DNA of 16,264 nt. Origin: CALKCV01 sp964619285 (GTDB taxonomy: Bacteria > Cyanobacteriota > Cyanobacteriia > Cyanobacteriales > Microcoleaceae). Of this stretch, positions 7,453 to 15,036 are shown one piece after another (position 1 is the first letter of the stretch; every line of letters begins with the position of its first letter). Position numbers and translations under genes: made by a program. The notes beneath the pieces were generated by a model. That model made no database searches. It worked only from the letters and a program-made list of their open reading frames with translations, and was not told the DNA's origin. The stretch spans positions 1-16,264 of the forward strand of contig CAZUCT010000165.1 in the NCBI GenBank assembly GCA_964619285.1. Reading direction: 5' to 3'.

Positions 7453-8287
7453 ATCTGAAGATTCAGTAAGACACGGCACGGGCTTGGCCACGATCCGATT
7501 TCACTCGGTTCACGGCGATATTGGTGCTGTTAGTGAAATGATGAGTAGTCTAAACTCACCAGGTGCCCAAGCGGCGTTTGCGGATACATGGTTGAGGAAC
7601 GCAGCCTACACTTTGACAACTTGTTGGGAGATTGTTTATCATCTTTGCCAGCTTATTAAAGAGGAAGAAGTTTATTTGCATCCAGAGTGGCTTAGAGGAG
7701 AGTCTTTTTCATCTTTTGAGGAGTATTTTCAAGCTAGAATTGCTTCATCGCTTAATACTTGGATCGAGTTTGAAGAGGTTTATAATTTACTGAAAAACTG
7801 CCAGCCAGAAGCACTGGAAAAGCTGGCTTTATTGAGCGATGTTACTAATGGCAAACTGAGTCAGACTAATGGAAATCGGATTGAGGAACCTGCTAAGGGA
7901 ATAGAAGATGCTGGTAACAACGGACAGAAAACTTATAAGGTAGTTAAATCCTACTGCGATGATGTGGTTAGAGTTTATGGAGAACTTAAAGAAGAGCAGG
8001 GTCAAGTTCCAACAAATAAAGCCATTGCGGAACGGCTAGGGATTCACGTTTCAACGGTAGCGAAACATTTAAAAAAAGCTGGATTAAGCAAATCTAAAAA
8101 ACCTCGAAGGAGGTATTATTATGAGATTTTAAAAGTTTATAAGAAGCTAGGTAAGAAACTGGGGCGAAAACCTACTAATAAGGCGATCGCCGAACAACTG
8201 GGCATTCACAGTTCTACGGTTAGCAGAAATCTTAAAAAGGCTAGGTTACAGGGTGAATTGCCCAAAATTGACTTGAATTTTAGATAG
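7433..8287 (+). CDS. Tandem helix-turn-helix DNA-binding protein of the split-helicase operon
   Basis: The C-terminal third of this 284-residue protein contains two closely similar HTH modules about 54 residues apart. Both begin PTNKAIAE, at residues 193 and 247, and continue L-G-I-H-x-S-T-V to a basic recognition helix ending LKKA. The duplication predicts binding of a bipartite or repeated DNA site. Residues 40-140 form an unrecognised helical region containing an SFEEYF stretch; a polar linker (about 145-175) joins it to the HTH part. The start overlaps the helicase gene by 20 bp; ATG at 7433 and 7436 are both possible, with only a weak ribosome binding site, so translation is probably coupled. 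It could be the operon's repressor or the sequence-recognition subunit of a nuclease-motor complex; the sequence does not decide between them. Confidence 0.7.
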   Translation: MMKQKRKSEDSVRHGTGLATIRFHSVHGDIGAVSEMMSSLNSPGAQAAFADTWLRNAAYTLTTCWEIVYHLCQLIKEEEVYLHPEWLRGESFSSFEEYFQARIASSLNTWIEFEEVYNLLKNCQPEALEKLALLSDVTNGKLSQTNGNRIEEPAKGIEDAGNNGQKTYKVVKSYCDDVVRVYGELKEEQGQVPTNKAIAERLGIHVSTVAKHLKKAGLSKSKKPRRRYYYEILKVYKKLGKKLGRKPTNKAIAEQLGIHSSTVSRNLKKARLQGELPKIDLNFR

Positions 8288-8318
8288 TAATTTAACAATA
8301 GTTGATGAGAATTGGTTG

Positions 8319-8347
8319 AAGCTAAAAAAAAGAGACGATAGCTTTTT
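8319..8347 (+). terminator. Weak candidate terminator after the split-helicase operon
   Basis: AAGCTA (8319-8324) pairs with TAGCTT (8339-8344) across a 14-nt A-rich loop, and the right arm runs into a TTTTT at 8343-8347. It is 32 bp after the last stop codon of the operon. The stem is short and AT-rich, so the call rests mainly on position. Confidence 0.35.
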
Positions 8348-8430
8348 ATGAAATCAAAGCGAACGATAGCAATAGTTGCGTTAAAAGTTATATAGCTTGC
8401 AAAACTTACCAATAATACAGTAGGTTAATT

Positions 8431-11400
8431 ATGCTTTACAAAATGCGAGCGCTGGCGATCGCTCTCTTACTCGCCATCTCCCCCGCAGTTTATCCTAAAG
8501 AAGCAGGGGCACAAACAGAAACAGAAACCGTCTCCCCCGAACTCGAAAAAGCCGAACGGTTATTTCAAGAAGGCATGGAGCTGTTTCAACAAGGAACCGC
8601 AGCATCCAAACAAGAAGCGATCGCTCTCTTAGAAGCAGCCCTGCCCCTCTACGAACGAGGGGGCGATCGGGGCAGCATGGCCTCCGCTCTCACAAATATC
8701 GGTGTCATCTACGCCCAACTGGGAGAGCGAGAAAAAGCTCTGGAATATTACCAGCAAGCCCTACCCATCTTTCAAGAAGTGGGCGATCGCAACGGAGAAG
8801 CCTCCGCCCTCACCAACATCGGACGGGCGCGGTGGGACATGGGAGACCCGCAAGCAGGATTAGAAGATTACCAGCAAGCTTTGAGTTTATTTCGGGAAGA
8901 CGGCGATCGCGCCCGAGAAGCCGTCACTCTCAACAATATCGGCGCGATCTACGCCGACTTGGGAGATCGAAAAAAAGCGATAGAATATTACGAACAAGCC
9001 CTACCCCTGCGGCGAGAAAGCGGCGATACCCGAGGAGAAGCAGTAACTTTAGTGAGTATTGGAACCGTCCATCAGTATTTAGGAGAAAACAAAGAAGCAT
9101 TAGAAGCTTACCAACAAGCCCTACCCCTACTTCAACAAGCAGCCGACCCTATAGTAGAAGGGCTTACTCTCAATAACATGGGCGGCGTTTACTCCGAAAC
9201 CGGAGAGATGCAAAAAGCCTTAGACAGCTACCAGGAAGCCTTACCTTTATTTCAAACCAGCGGTTACGCCGCAGGAGAAGCCCTCGCCCTCAACAATATC
9301 GGGCTCCTATACTCCGACTTGGGAGAAGCAATACAAGCCTTAGAATACTACGATCGCGCCCTAGCCTTACACCGAAAAATTAACGACCCCATCGGCGAAG
9401 GAAACGCCCTCAAAAATATCGGCAGTCTCCACTCCCGTATAGGAGAGCTAGAAAAAGCTCTCGAATACTACCAGCAAGCCCTACCTATATTTCAAGCCGC
9501 CAGCAACCCCCGTGGAGAAGCGATTGTTCTCTCCAGTATGGGCGTCATCTATTCCTATTTAAAAGAGCGAGAAAAAGCTCTCTTAAGTTACCAGCAAGCC
9601 TTAACCATCCGAGAGCAAATAGGCGATCGCTCTGGAGAAGCTACCACCCTCTACAGTCTCGGTGCCATCTACTCCGACTCGGGAGAGTTCGACAAAGCGG
9701 GGGAATATTTCCAACAAGCACTATCCCTAACTCGGGCAACGGGAGAGCGCCAGTCAGAAGCCAACGTTCTCTACCATAGCGCCGTCCTCAAAGAAAGACA
9801 AAAGCAACTGGAGGAAGGTATAAATCTAATGGAAGAAGCGATCGCCATTATAGAACAGCTCCGCGCCAAAATCGACAGTTCCGAACTCCGTTCCTCCTAC
9901 TTTGCCACCGTTCAAGACTACTACAAATATTACATCGACCTATTGATGCAACTGCACCAAGTGCAGCCCGAGGGAAAATTCGACGCCCGAGCCCTCGAAG
10001 CCAGCGAAAAAGCTCGCGCCCGCTCTTTACTGGAACTGCTTGCCGAAGCCAGAACCGACATCCGCCAAGGTATCAAACCCGAGCTTCTAGAACGAGAGCG
10101 CCTCTTGCAACGGGAACTAGATCTACTCGAAAAACAGAGAGTGGACTTACTGACCGGGGAGTTCGCCGAAGAACAGAAAAAAGCCTTAGAAGAAGAAAGG
10201 GATGCGCTGCTAGTCCAATACCAACAGCTCCAAACCGAAATCCGCGCTAGCAGCCCCGCTTACGCCGCCCTCAAATATCCCGAACCCTTGACGGTGGCAG
10301 AAATTCAAAGAGATATCCTCGATGAGGAGACAATTTTATTAGAATATTCCCTGGGAGACGAGCGCAGCTACGCTTGGATAGTTACCAAAGAAGAAATCCT
10401 CAGCTATCAGCTTCCTCCCAGAGAAGAAATCATCAAAGCAGTCCTTCAGCTTCGGAATACTTTCACCCGGGAATTTACCCGCAAGAACCTGAAATTTATC
10501 GATAAAGCTGCGGATCCCCTCACCGAACTAATTCTGGAACCCTTGGGCGATCGCCTCGGCAACAAGCGTCTGGTGGTAGTTGCGGACGAAAGTTTGCTTT
10601 ACATTCCTTTTTCCGCCTTATCCCAACCCGGAACCACCGGAGAAGCAGACGGCTATCAACCCTTGATGCTAACGAACGAAATAGTTAACCTGCCTTCGAT
10701 TTCCGCCTTAGCAATTTTAAGGGAACAAACCAGCGATCGCCCCCCCGCCCCGAAAACCCTAGCCATCCTCGCAGACCCCGTGTTCGGCCTCGACGACGAA
10801 CGAGTTGCGGGAGAAAATGCCGAAATCGCTTCCGCAGATATCCCCCTAGAGTCCCAGCAAATATCGAGGGCCGCCGAAGCTTCTGGCATCGAGTGGGATC
10901 GACTCCCCGGCACCCGCCGAGAAGCGGAAGCAATCTTAGCGATCGCCTCCCGGGATAAGGTTGCTATATCTTACGGCTTTGAAGCCAACAAAGAGAACGC
11001 CACCAGTTCCGAATTAGGGGAATATCGCATCGTCCACTTTGCCACTCACGGATTGGCCAGCGACGAAAAACCGGAATTATCGGCGATCGTCATGTCTTTG
11101 ATAGATAAAGACGGCAACTGGGAAAACGGTTATTTGCGCCTAACCGACATTTTTAACCTCAACTTATCCGCAGAATTAGTTGTTTTGAGCGCCTGTCAAA
11201 CCGGTTTGGGTACCGCAGTGCTGGGAGAAGGTTTGGTCGGTTTGACTCGCGGTTTTATGTATGCCGGTGTCCCGCGAGTGGTAACTTCCTTGTGGCGAGT
11301 TGACGATGCCGGCACCGCCGAGTTGATGTCTCACTTTTACCAAGGAGTGTTAGAACGGGGTTTATCGCCGGCGGCAGCCTTGCGCGAGGCCCAGTTGGCA

Positions 11401-11481
11401 ATGTGGCAGCAGGAAGAATGGCAGAGTCCTTATTATTGGAGTGCCTTTACTTTGCAGGGGGAATGGTTGGCTATGGATTAG
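8431..11481 (+). CDS. Secreted TPR-CHAT (caspase-like peptidase) protein
   Basis: A probable signal peptide (basic MLYKMR, hydrophobic core, AGA-Q cleavage near residue 28) starts this 1016-residue protein, which should leave the cytoplasm. Nine 40-residue TPR units run without gaps from about residue 85 to 444 (pattern L-x-NIG-x-x-Y-x-x-LGE-x-x-KALEYYQQAL), preceded by one longer unit and followed by a degenerate one to about 484. A coiled-coil linker (about 550-612) leads to a C-terminal CHAT domain (about 690-1013). The CHAT catalytic pair is visible as H873 in HFATHG and C922 in LSACQTG, so it should be an active clan CD cysteine peptidase. Such TPR-CHAT proteins are numerous in filamentous cyanobacteria; targets are mostly unknown. 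It is a single gene, convergent with the HEPN/ATPase operon. A modest AGG at 8422-8424 precedes the ATG. Confidence 0.9.
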   Translation: MLYKMRALAIALLLAISPAVYPKEAGAQTETETVSPELEKAERLFQEGMELFQQGTAASKQEAIALLEAALPLYERGGDRGSMASALTNIGVIYAQLGEREKALEYYQQALPIFQEVGDRNGEASALTNIGRARWDMGDPQAGLEDYQQALSLFREDGDRAREAVTLNNIGAIYADLGDRKKAIEYYEQALPLRRESGDTRGEAVTLVSIGTVHQYLGENKEALEAYQQALPLLQQAADPIVEGLTLNNMGGVYSETGEMQKALDSYQEALPLFQTSGYAAGEALALNNIGLLYSDLGEAIQALEYYDRALALHRKINDPIGEGNALKNIGSLHSRIGELEKALEYYQQALPIFQAASNPRGEAIVLSSMGVIYSYLKEREKALLSYQQALTIREQIGDRSGEATTLYSLGAIYSDSGEFDKAGEYFQQALSLTRATGERQSEANVLYHSAVLKERQKQLEEGINLMEEAIAIIEQLRAKIDSSELRSSYFATVQDYYKYYIDLLMQLHQVQPEGKFDARALEASEKARARSLLELLAEARTDIRQGIKPELLERERLLQRELDLLEKQRVDLLTGEFAEEQKKALEEERDALLVQYQQLQTEIRASSPAYAALKYPEPLTVAEIQRDILDEETILLEYSLGDERSYAWIVTKEEILSYQLPPREEIIKAVLQLRNTFTREFTRKNLKFIDKAADPLTELILEPLGDRLGNKRLVVVADESLLYIPFSALSQPGTTGEADGYQPLMLTNEIVNLPSISALAILREQTSDRPPAPKTLAILADPVFGLDDERVAGENAEIASADIPLESQQISRAAEASGIEWDRLPGTRREAEAILAIASRDKVAISYGFEANKENATSSELGEYRIVHFATHGLASDEKPELSAIVMSLIDKDGNWENGYLRLTDIFNLNLSAELVVLSACQTGLGTAVLGEGLVGLTRGFMYAGVPRVVTSLWRVDDAGTAELMSHFYQGVLERGLSPAAALREAQLAMWQQEEWQSPYYWSAFTLQGEWLAMD
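8683..9762 (+). repeat. 120-bp coding tandem repeat (nine TPR units)
   Basis: Nine 120-bp units correspond exactly to the nine 40-residue TPR units. Several share long DNA identity, notably around the stretch encoding YYQQALP, and the codons for G-D-R in several units fall on HIP1 GCGATCGC sites. Unit number probably varies between strains by recombination; that is inferred. Confidence 0.8.
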
Positions 11482-11553
11482 GATTTTCGATCGGGGGAGG
11501 TCGTCCGAGTCCTGGGCCGAGGTCTTCCAAATGGGATAATTGTCAATTGCCTA

Positions 11554-11574
11554 ATTACCTATTACCCATTACCA
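11554..11574. repeat. Heptamer ATTACCN array, three copies
   Basis: ATTACCT, ATTACCC and ATTACCA are contiguous at 11554-11574 in the gap between the convergent TPR-CHAT and P-loop ATPase genes. A loose inverted repeat (ATGGGATAAT near 11531 against ATTACCCAT near 11561) overlaps it. No proper terminator is visible in this 128-bp gap. Confidence 0.6.
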
Positions 11575-11609
11575 AAAAGCGGGCTAATTGCAAAGTTAAG
11601 CTCCTCCAG

Positions 11610-13103
11610 TTATTTCGGACGTTTAACCCCTCCTCTTCGTTTCACTTGAAAGCCATATAAATAAATTTCAGGCATATTAATACGTTCGTCCAGACGACTT
11701 TCTACAACCCCAAGTTGCAATAAATATCGCAATATTTCTTCGGGCTTGGTGGCAGGGGGTCGTTTTTCCGGTTTTTCGCTCCATTGGGTAGATTGTATAG
11801 CTTCTAAAAAATCGTTTCTGGGTACGGGGGCGTTGAGACCGACAAAGCTATCTTTGAGAGATTCTAACCAGGGATACTCTTCTTGTAACTCCTGAATGCG
11901 ATCTTCGGAAGTATCCATTAAAGCGCCCTGCAAGTCGGCAGGCTGCAAAAGCGTTTCTTCGGGGGTGGGTGTCTGTTCCATTCGACGTTCTGCGGCTAGG
12001 GCAAATAACTTGAGAAAAGAACGCGGGGCAATTCTACCGCCTGCATCCTGAAGATGATTGGGAATCCAACGATAAGTAATGCCTTTTCGAGGGTTAGCCC
12101 CCATATACTTGCCGATCGCCTTTTCGATGAGTTTTTCCAATAATTGTTCGTCTGATGTCGCCATCCATCCCAAGCTAGTTTGACTTTCCATAATTAAATC
12201 TGGGATGGTTTGTAGATATGCTCTCATTTCAGGATCGCAGTTGGCCAAACGTTTGATTAAAAGTCGGTAAAGCCATCTATGTTCCCATTCCAAGCGGACT
12301 TGATGCCCTTGTAATTTAGAGGCATCGGGAAAGTTCAAAAATTCCTCTCTAAATAGGTCGGTACGCAAAAATATTTTAGGGCGTATTCTTTCCCAACGCC
12401 GCCATCGATCCAGCCACAAAGCTAAAAGTTCGCGAATTGGATTTGCTAATGCCGAATAGGAAGAAACGACGCGATCTAATTCGTCATAAGTAACAAACAA
12501 CCAATTATCTATTTCCAGGAGTTGGTCATCTAATTTATCTAAGACATAATTTAATTGTTCCAAATTGTCATTTACGAGGGGCAGCCAGCCTGACAATAAA
12601 GATAATTTCCCTTTGAGGGCATTAACTATTTCCGGCTCTATTTCTTGGGTCAGAAAATCTTTGAGTTGAAATTCTTTTTGCTCTAATAAGACGCCTAACA
12701 TTAAACCGATCCAGAAGCCGCGCCATTCAATATTTGTGGCATTAAGCATTTCTTTTTCAACGGTTTCTGGTGTAGGAAATCGCTTTTCGGCTTGGCGAGT
12801 ACGACCAAAACCTGCTATCCAGTTCGTTGTCTCTAGAGGTGGTAGGGCTCTAACGTTCAAATTTTCTACTAACGCTTTGCGTCCAGAAGGAATTGCTAAT
12901 AAACGGAAAAACTCAGTTTTTCCTACCCCGCGTCCTCCTTGTATTAGCAAGGTATCTCGTTCTAAAGCATAGCGATAATCTGCTATGGGCAAGAAATTTT
13001 TTAAGAACTTCTCGTCATCATTGCTTTCCCTTTCGGCAGTCCCCCCACCGGGAGCAATTTCTGTTATTAATTGCAGTAGTTTTGGTTTGTTAAATTCGCT
13101 CAT
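11610..13103 (-). CDS. P-loop ATPase with C-terminal winged-helix-like tail, third gene of the HEPN/KGGVGR operon
   Basis: This 497-residue NTPase has Walker A GGRGVGKT at residues 56-63 and a Walker B-like FVTYDELD with D207-E208. The middle is rich in Trp and Arg (WLDRWRRWERIRPKIFLRTD near 234-255), as in uncharacterised cyanobacterial P-loop ATPases related to STAND/KAP groups. The C-terminus (EILRYLLQLGVVE...MPEIYLYGF) looks like a small winged-helix module. No membrane segment or fused effector domain is evident. The start lies 4 bp after the stop of the ParA-like gene, without a Shine-Dalgarno, so translation probably depends on re-initiation. It may be the signal-processing or effector-loading ATPase of a three-protein system; no function is demonstrated for it by sequence alone. 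Confidence 0.75.
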   Translation of the reverse strand: MSEFNKPKLLQLITEIAPGGGTAERESNDDEKFLKNFLPIADYRYALERDTLLIQGGRGVGKTEFFRLLAIPSGRKALVENLNVRALPPLETTNWIAGFGRTRQAEKRFPTPETVEKEMLNATNIEWRGFWIGLMLGVLLEQKEFQLKDFLTQEIEPEIVNALKGKLSLLSGWLPLVNDNLEQLNYVLDKLDDQLLEIDNWLFVTYDELDRVVSSYSALANPIRELLALWLDRWRRWERIRPKIFLRTDLFREEFLNFPDASKLQGHQVRLEWEHRWLYRLLIKRLANCDPEMRAYLQTIPDLIMESQTSLGWMATSDEQLLEKLIEKAIGKYMGANPRKGITYRWIPNHLQDAGGRIAPRSFLKLFALAAERRMEQTPTPEETLLQPADLQGALMDTSEDRIQELQEEYPWLESLKDSFVGLNAPVPRNDFLEAIQSTQWSEKPEKRPPATKPEEILRYLLQLGVVESRLDERINMPEIYLYGFQVKRRGGVKRPK

Positions 13104-13107
13104 GGTT

Positions 13108-14493
13108 TTAATTGATTTTGTTTTTATTTACTTTGTGAAATTCGCGCCGAAAAGTTAGGCATAACTTTTCGGCAATTTCCCGATAAGGAGAAGGAGAATC
13201 AGTCATAATTCTTATCAGGTTTGAGACTCTCTCGGATGCTTCTGGGGTTAAGTTAAAGGCAATATCTCCGCTGAGACTCTCTTGATATGGTATCTCTAAA
13301 GGAGTAAATGGGGCATCTTTATCATTCGGATTAGGAATAATCTCATCTTCGGAATAATAATAGTGGTCTTGAAAAGTGGTGTAAGCTTTATCTCTAAATT
13401 CTATCAGCGCTTGTTCCCGACCGGGTACTGCCAATGCGGGGGCCATTGAATGTACGAGAATCAACGGCAAAGGTTTGTCAGCTCCCAAACTTGCTAAATG
13501 GCGGATAACAGGAGTTAGCCCGGCCCAACTTTGTCGCGATCGCGTGCCACAGATGACTGCTGCATGGGAAAGATTGGCGATCGCCAAGCCACCTAGATCG
13601 TGAAAACCAGCCCTTGCGTCCATTAAGATAAAATCTAAAGGCTTTGCTGCACTTTCTAATTCTTTTAACATATCTTGCATTGTATTTCGCAGTTCGCCAT
13701 CAACCAAGTTCTGGAAGTCCAAACGGGCTAATTTTTCTAGGTAATCTAGGTCCAATGTTCCCGCAGGAAGCAATTGCAGGGGTTGACCATCATTTCCTAG
13801 CAAAGTCTTCTCCTTAATACTTTTTAGGTGGGTGCTAAGTTTCCAATTCCTTCCTTGAATTTTCTTTTCTAATAAATAATCGATAACACCAAGATTATTA
13901 GAGCCATCGGGCAAAAAAATTGTGGCCAGACCGGGGGCCTCTAAGTCGAGGTCAACAATGGCTACTCGATGACCGTTTCGGGCTAAAGTCAAGGCTGTAG
14001 CAACGAGGATAGTGGTTCGCCCCACGCCGCCTTTGAAGGAGAAAAAAGAGGCGATCGCCGGCTTGTGGCCTTTATCGACTAATTCTTGTTTCCAAGGTGG
14101 TTCGCCTAAGTTTTTATCCGTCCACGCCTGTTTGGCGATGTGGCGTTCGAGGATATACCAGGGAAGCACTGACTCATCGTCCCAAGAGGCTATAACCCTT
14201 TCTGCTTTGATGGTATCAATTAGAGGTTTGTAAGGGTCTCGTTCTCCTGCGGGCAACCAGATATCGTTGCCGTAATAAGGACCGAGTTTTTCTGAGAGAA
14301 GGCGATCGAGTTCGCTAATATCAATTGTTTCTGGTGTTTGACCTTCCGATAAATCGAGAAACAGTCGAATTTTGCCGTTAACGTCGCGAATGATGGTAAC
14401 GGACTGAAGCTTAGGCGCGAGTTCGGATACAATAGTTGGTTCGTTAAAGCATTCCCGCACTTTATCGAAAGTTTCACCAAAACTGACGGTCAT
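13108..14493 (-). CDS. ParA/MinD-like ATPase with variant KGGVGR P-loop
   Basis: The 461-residue protein has a deviant Walker A motif SFKGGVGRTT (K154 to T161), in which Arg159 replaces the usual Lys of KGGVGKT. It keeps the signature Lys154, switch-like DLDLEAPG following it, and a Walker B-like ILMDARAG at 289-296. This is the KGGVGR-type variant of the SIMIBI ATPases, so nucleotide-dependent dimerisation is expected, with unusual contact at the gamma phosphate. About 145 N-terminal residues precede the ATPase and are not recognised. The C-terminus (about 410-461) is a helical tail. An AAGGAG Shine-Dalgarno (14508-14503 on the minus strand), inside the end of the HEPN gene, sits 9 nt before the ATG and fixes the start. 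The HEPN stop is 3 bp upstream and the P-loop ATPase start is 4 bp downstream, so the three are one operon. A plasmid-partition role is unlikely because no ParB or centromere repeat is nearby. Confidence 0.8.
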   Translation of the reverse strand: MTVSFGETFDKVRECFNEPTIVSELAPKLQSVTIIRDVNGKIRLFLDLSEGQTPETIDISELDRLLSEKLGPYYGNDIWLPAGERDPYKPLIDTIKAERVIASWDDESVLPWYILERHIAKQAWTDKNLGEPPWKQELVDKGHKPAIASFFSFKGGVGRTTILVATALTLARNGHRVAIVDLDLEAPGLATIFLPDGSNNLGVIDYLLEKKIQGRNWKLSTHLKSIKEKTLLGNDGQPLQLLPAGTLDLDYLEKLARLDFQNLVDGELRNTMQDMLKELESAAKPLDFILMDARAGFHDLGGLAIANLSHAAVICGTRSRQSWAGLTPVIRHLASLGADKPLPLILVHSMAPALAVPGREQALIEFRDKAYTTFQDHYYYSEDEIIPNPNDKDAPFTPLEIPYQESLSGDIAFNLTPEASERVSNLIRIMTDSPSPYREIAEKLCLTFRREFHKVNKNKIN

Positions 14494-14496
14494 CTG

Positions 14497-14940
14497 TTAC
14501 ATCTCCTTGCTAGAAATTGAGCCATTGAGGACTAATTTGGGGATTATTTCTCGGTAAACTTCTTCTGCACGTTCTATAGCTAAATTTGCTTCTTCCTCAG
14601 TCCAAAGTTCAGATTCAGCATATCTTCTCTCTGGATGATGTTGGGCTAAAACCGTGCCGTCTATTCGCGATGCTGGAAGTTCTCTATCTAAAAAGGGATA
14701 GAGAACCCGCAAGCGTTCCATTGCCGTTCCTTGAAGTTCGGTGAGTTCGTGTCCGTACTTTTTTGTGGCAGTTTTACCATTCTTAAAGTATTGTTCTACC
14801 AGAAGCTTAAAAGAACATTCGACGACATAGCTTGCCAGGTAAACGGCGTTATCCCAGCGTTGGGCTTCCCAGAGAATTTGGGCGTCCATAAGATGCCGAC
14901 TTGCCGATTGGGAATAGGACTCTTGCACTGTCTCCTTCAT
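14497..14940 (-). CDS. HEPN-domain protein, first gene of the HEPN/KGGVGR/ATPase operon
   Basis: This 147-residue, all-helical protein fits the HEPN family. Helix 1-2 carries SASRHLMDAQILWEAQRWDNAVYLAS followed by the typical VVECSFKLLVEQYF, then a KYGHEL turn and a C-terminal ERRYAE...EEANLAIERAEEVY helix. The usual ribonuclease signature of toxic HEPN proteins (R-x4-6-H) was not found, so this copy may bind RNA, nucleotide or a partner rather than cut. Small HEPN proteins often work with nucleotidyltransferases or ATPases, and here the partners are two ATPases in the same tight operon. A good promoter lies upstream, with a short leader and no clear Shine-Dalgarno. A sensor or adaptor role in a conflict or stress system is inferred. 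Confidence 0.75.
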   Translation of the reverse strand: MKETVQESYSQSASRHLMDAQILWEAQRWDNAVYLASYVVECSFKLLVEQYFKNGKTATKKYGHELTELQGTAMERLRVLYPFLDRELPASRIDGTVLAQHHPERRYAESELWTEEEANLAIERAEEVYREIIPKLVLNGSISSKEM

Positions 14941-14959
14941 TTGTAATAGGGGCTTAATT

Positions 14960-14990
14960 CAGTCATATCATTAAAACTGACTGTTGTCAA
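14960..14990 (-). promoter_or_regulatory. Promoter and candidate operator of the HEPN/ATPase operon
   Basis: Reading the minus strand, TTGACA (14990-14985) is a perfect -35 and TATGAC (14967-14962) a fair -10, separated by 17 bp. The predicted start point is near 14955, giving a leader of about 15 nt before the ATG at 14940. An inverted repeat CAGTCA-N12-TGACTG (14960-14965 and 14978-14983) covers the -10 and most of the spacer, the usual place for a repressor operator. The promoter is well supported; the operator role is inferred from symmetry and position. Confidence 0.65.
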
Positions 14991-14996
14991 CCCCGC

Positions 14997-15027
14997 AAAA
15001 AGTAGGGTGCTAGGAGCGCACCGCTAC
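14997..15027 (-). terminator. Rho-independent terminator of the RTX gene
   Basis: On the minus strand, GTAG-C-GGTGC (15027-15018) pairs with GCACC-CTAC (15010-15002) around a 7-nt loop, with one bulged C, and is followed directly by TTTTT (15001-14997). It begins 10 bp after the RTX stop codon and ends just before the -35 of the HEPN promoter, insulating the two same-strand transcripts. Confidence 0.8.
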
Positions 15028-15036
15028 CAAGCTCGC

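Noticed and set aside
4301..8430. Genomic island integrated at tRNA-Gly
   Set aside because: No repeat of the tRNA 3' end was seen downstream, and there is no integrase in the window. HIP1 sites also occur inside the helicase operon.
11403..11660. Plus-strand 85-residue ORF across the TPR-CHAT stop
   Set aside because: It overlaps the ends of two convergent genes in a different frame and has no recognisable domain or ribosome binding site.
13108..14493. Plasmid partition ParA
   Set aside because: There is no ParB-like gene or centromere-type iterons, the P-loop is the KGGVGR variant, and partners are HEPN and a second ATPase.
14497..14940. HEPN ribonuclease toxin
   Set aside because: The helical pattern fits HEPN, but no R-x4-6-H catalytic motif was found, so toxin activity is not claimed.
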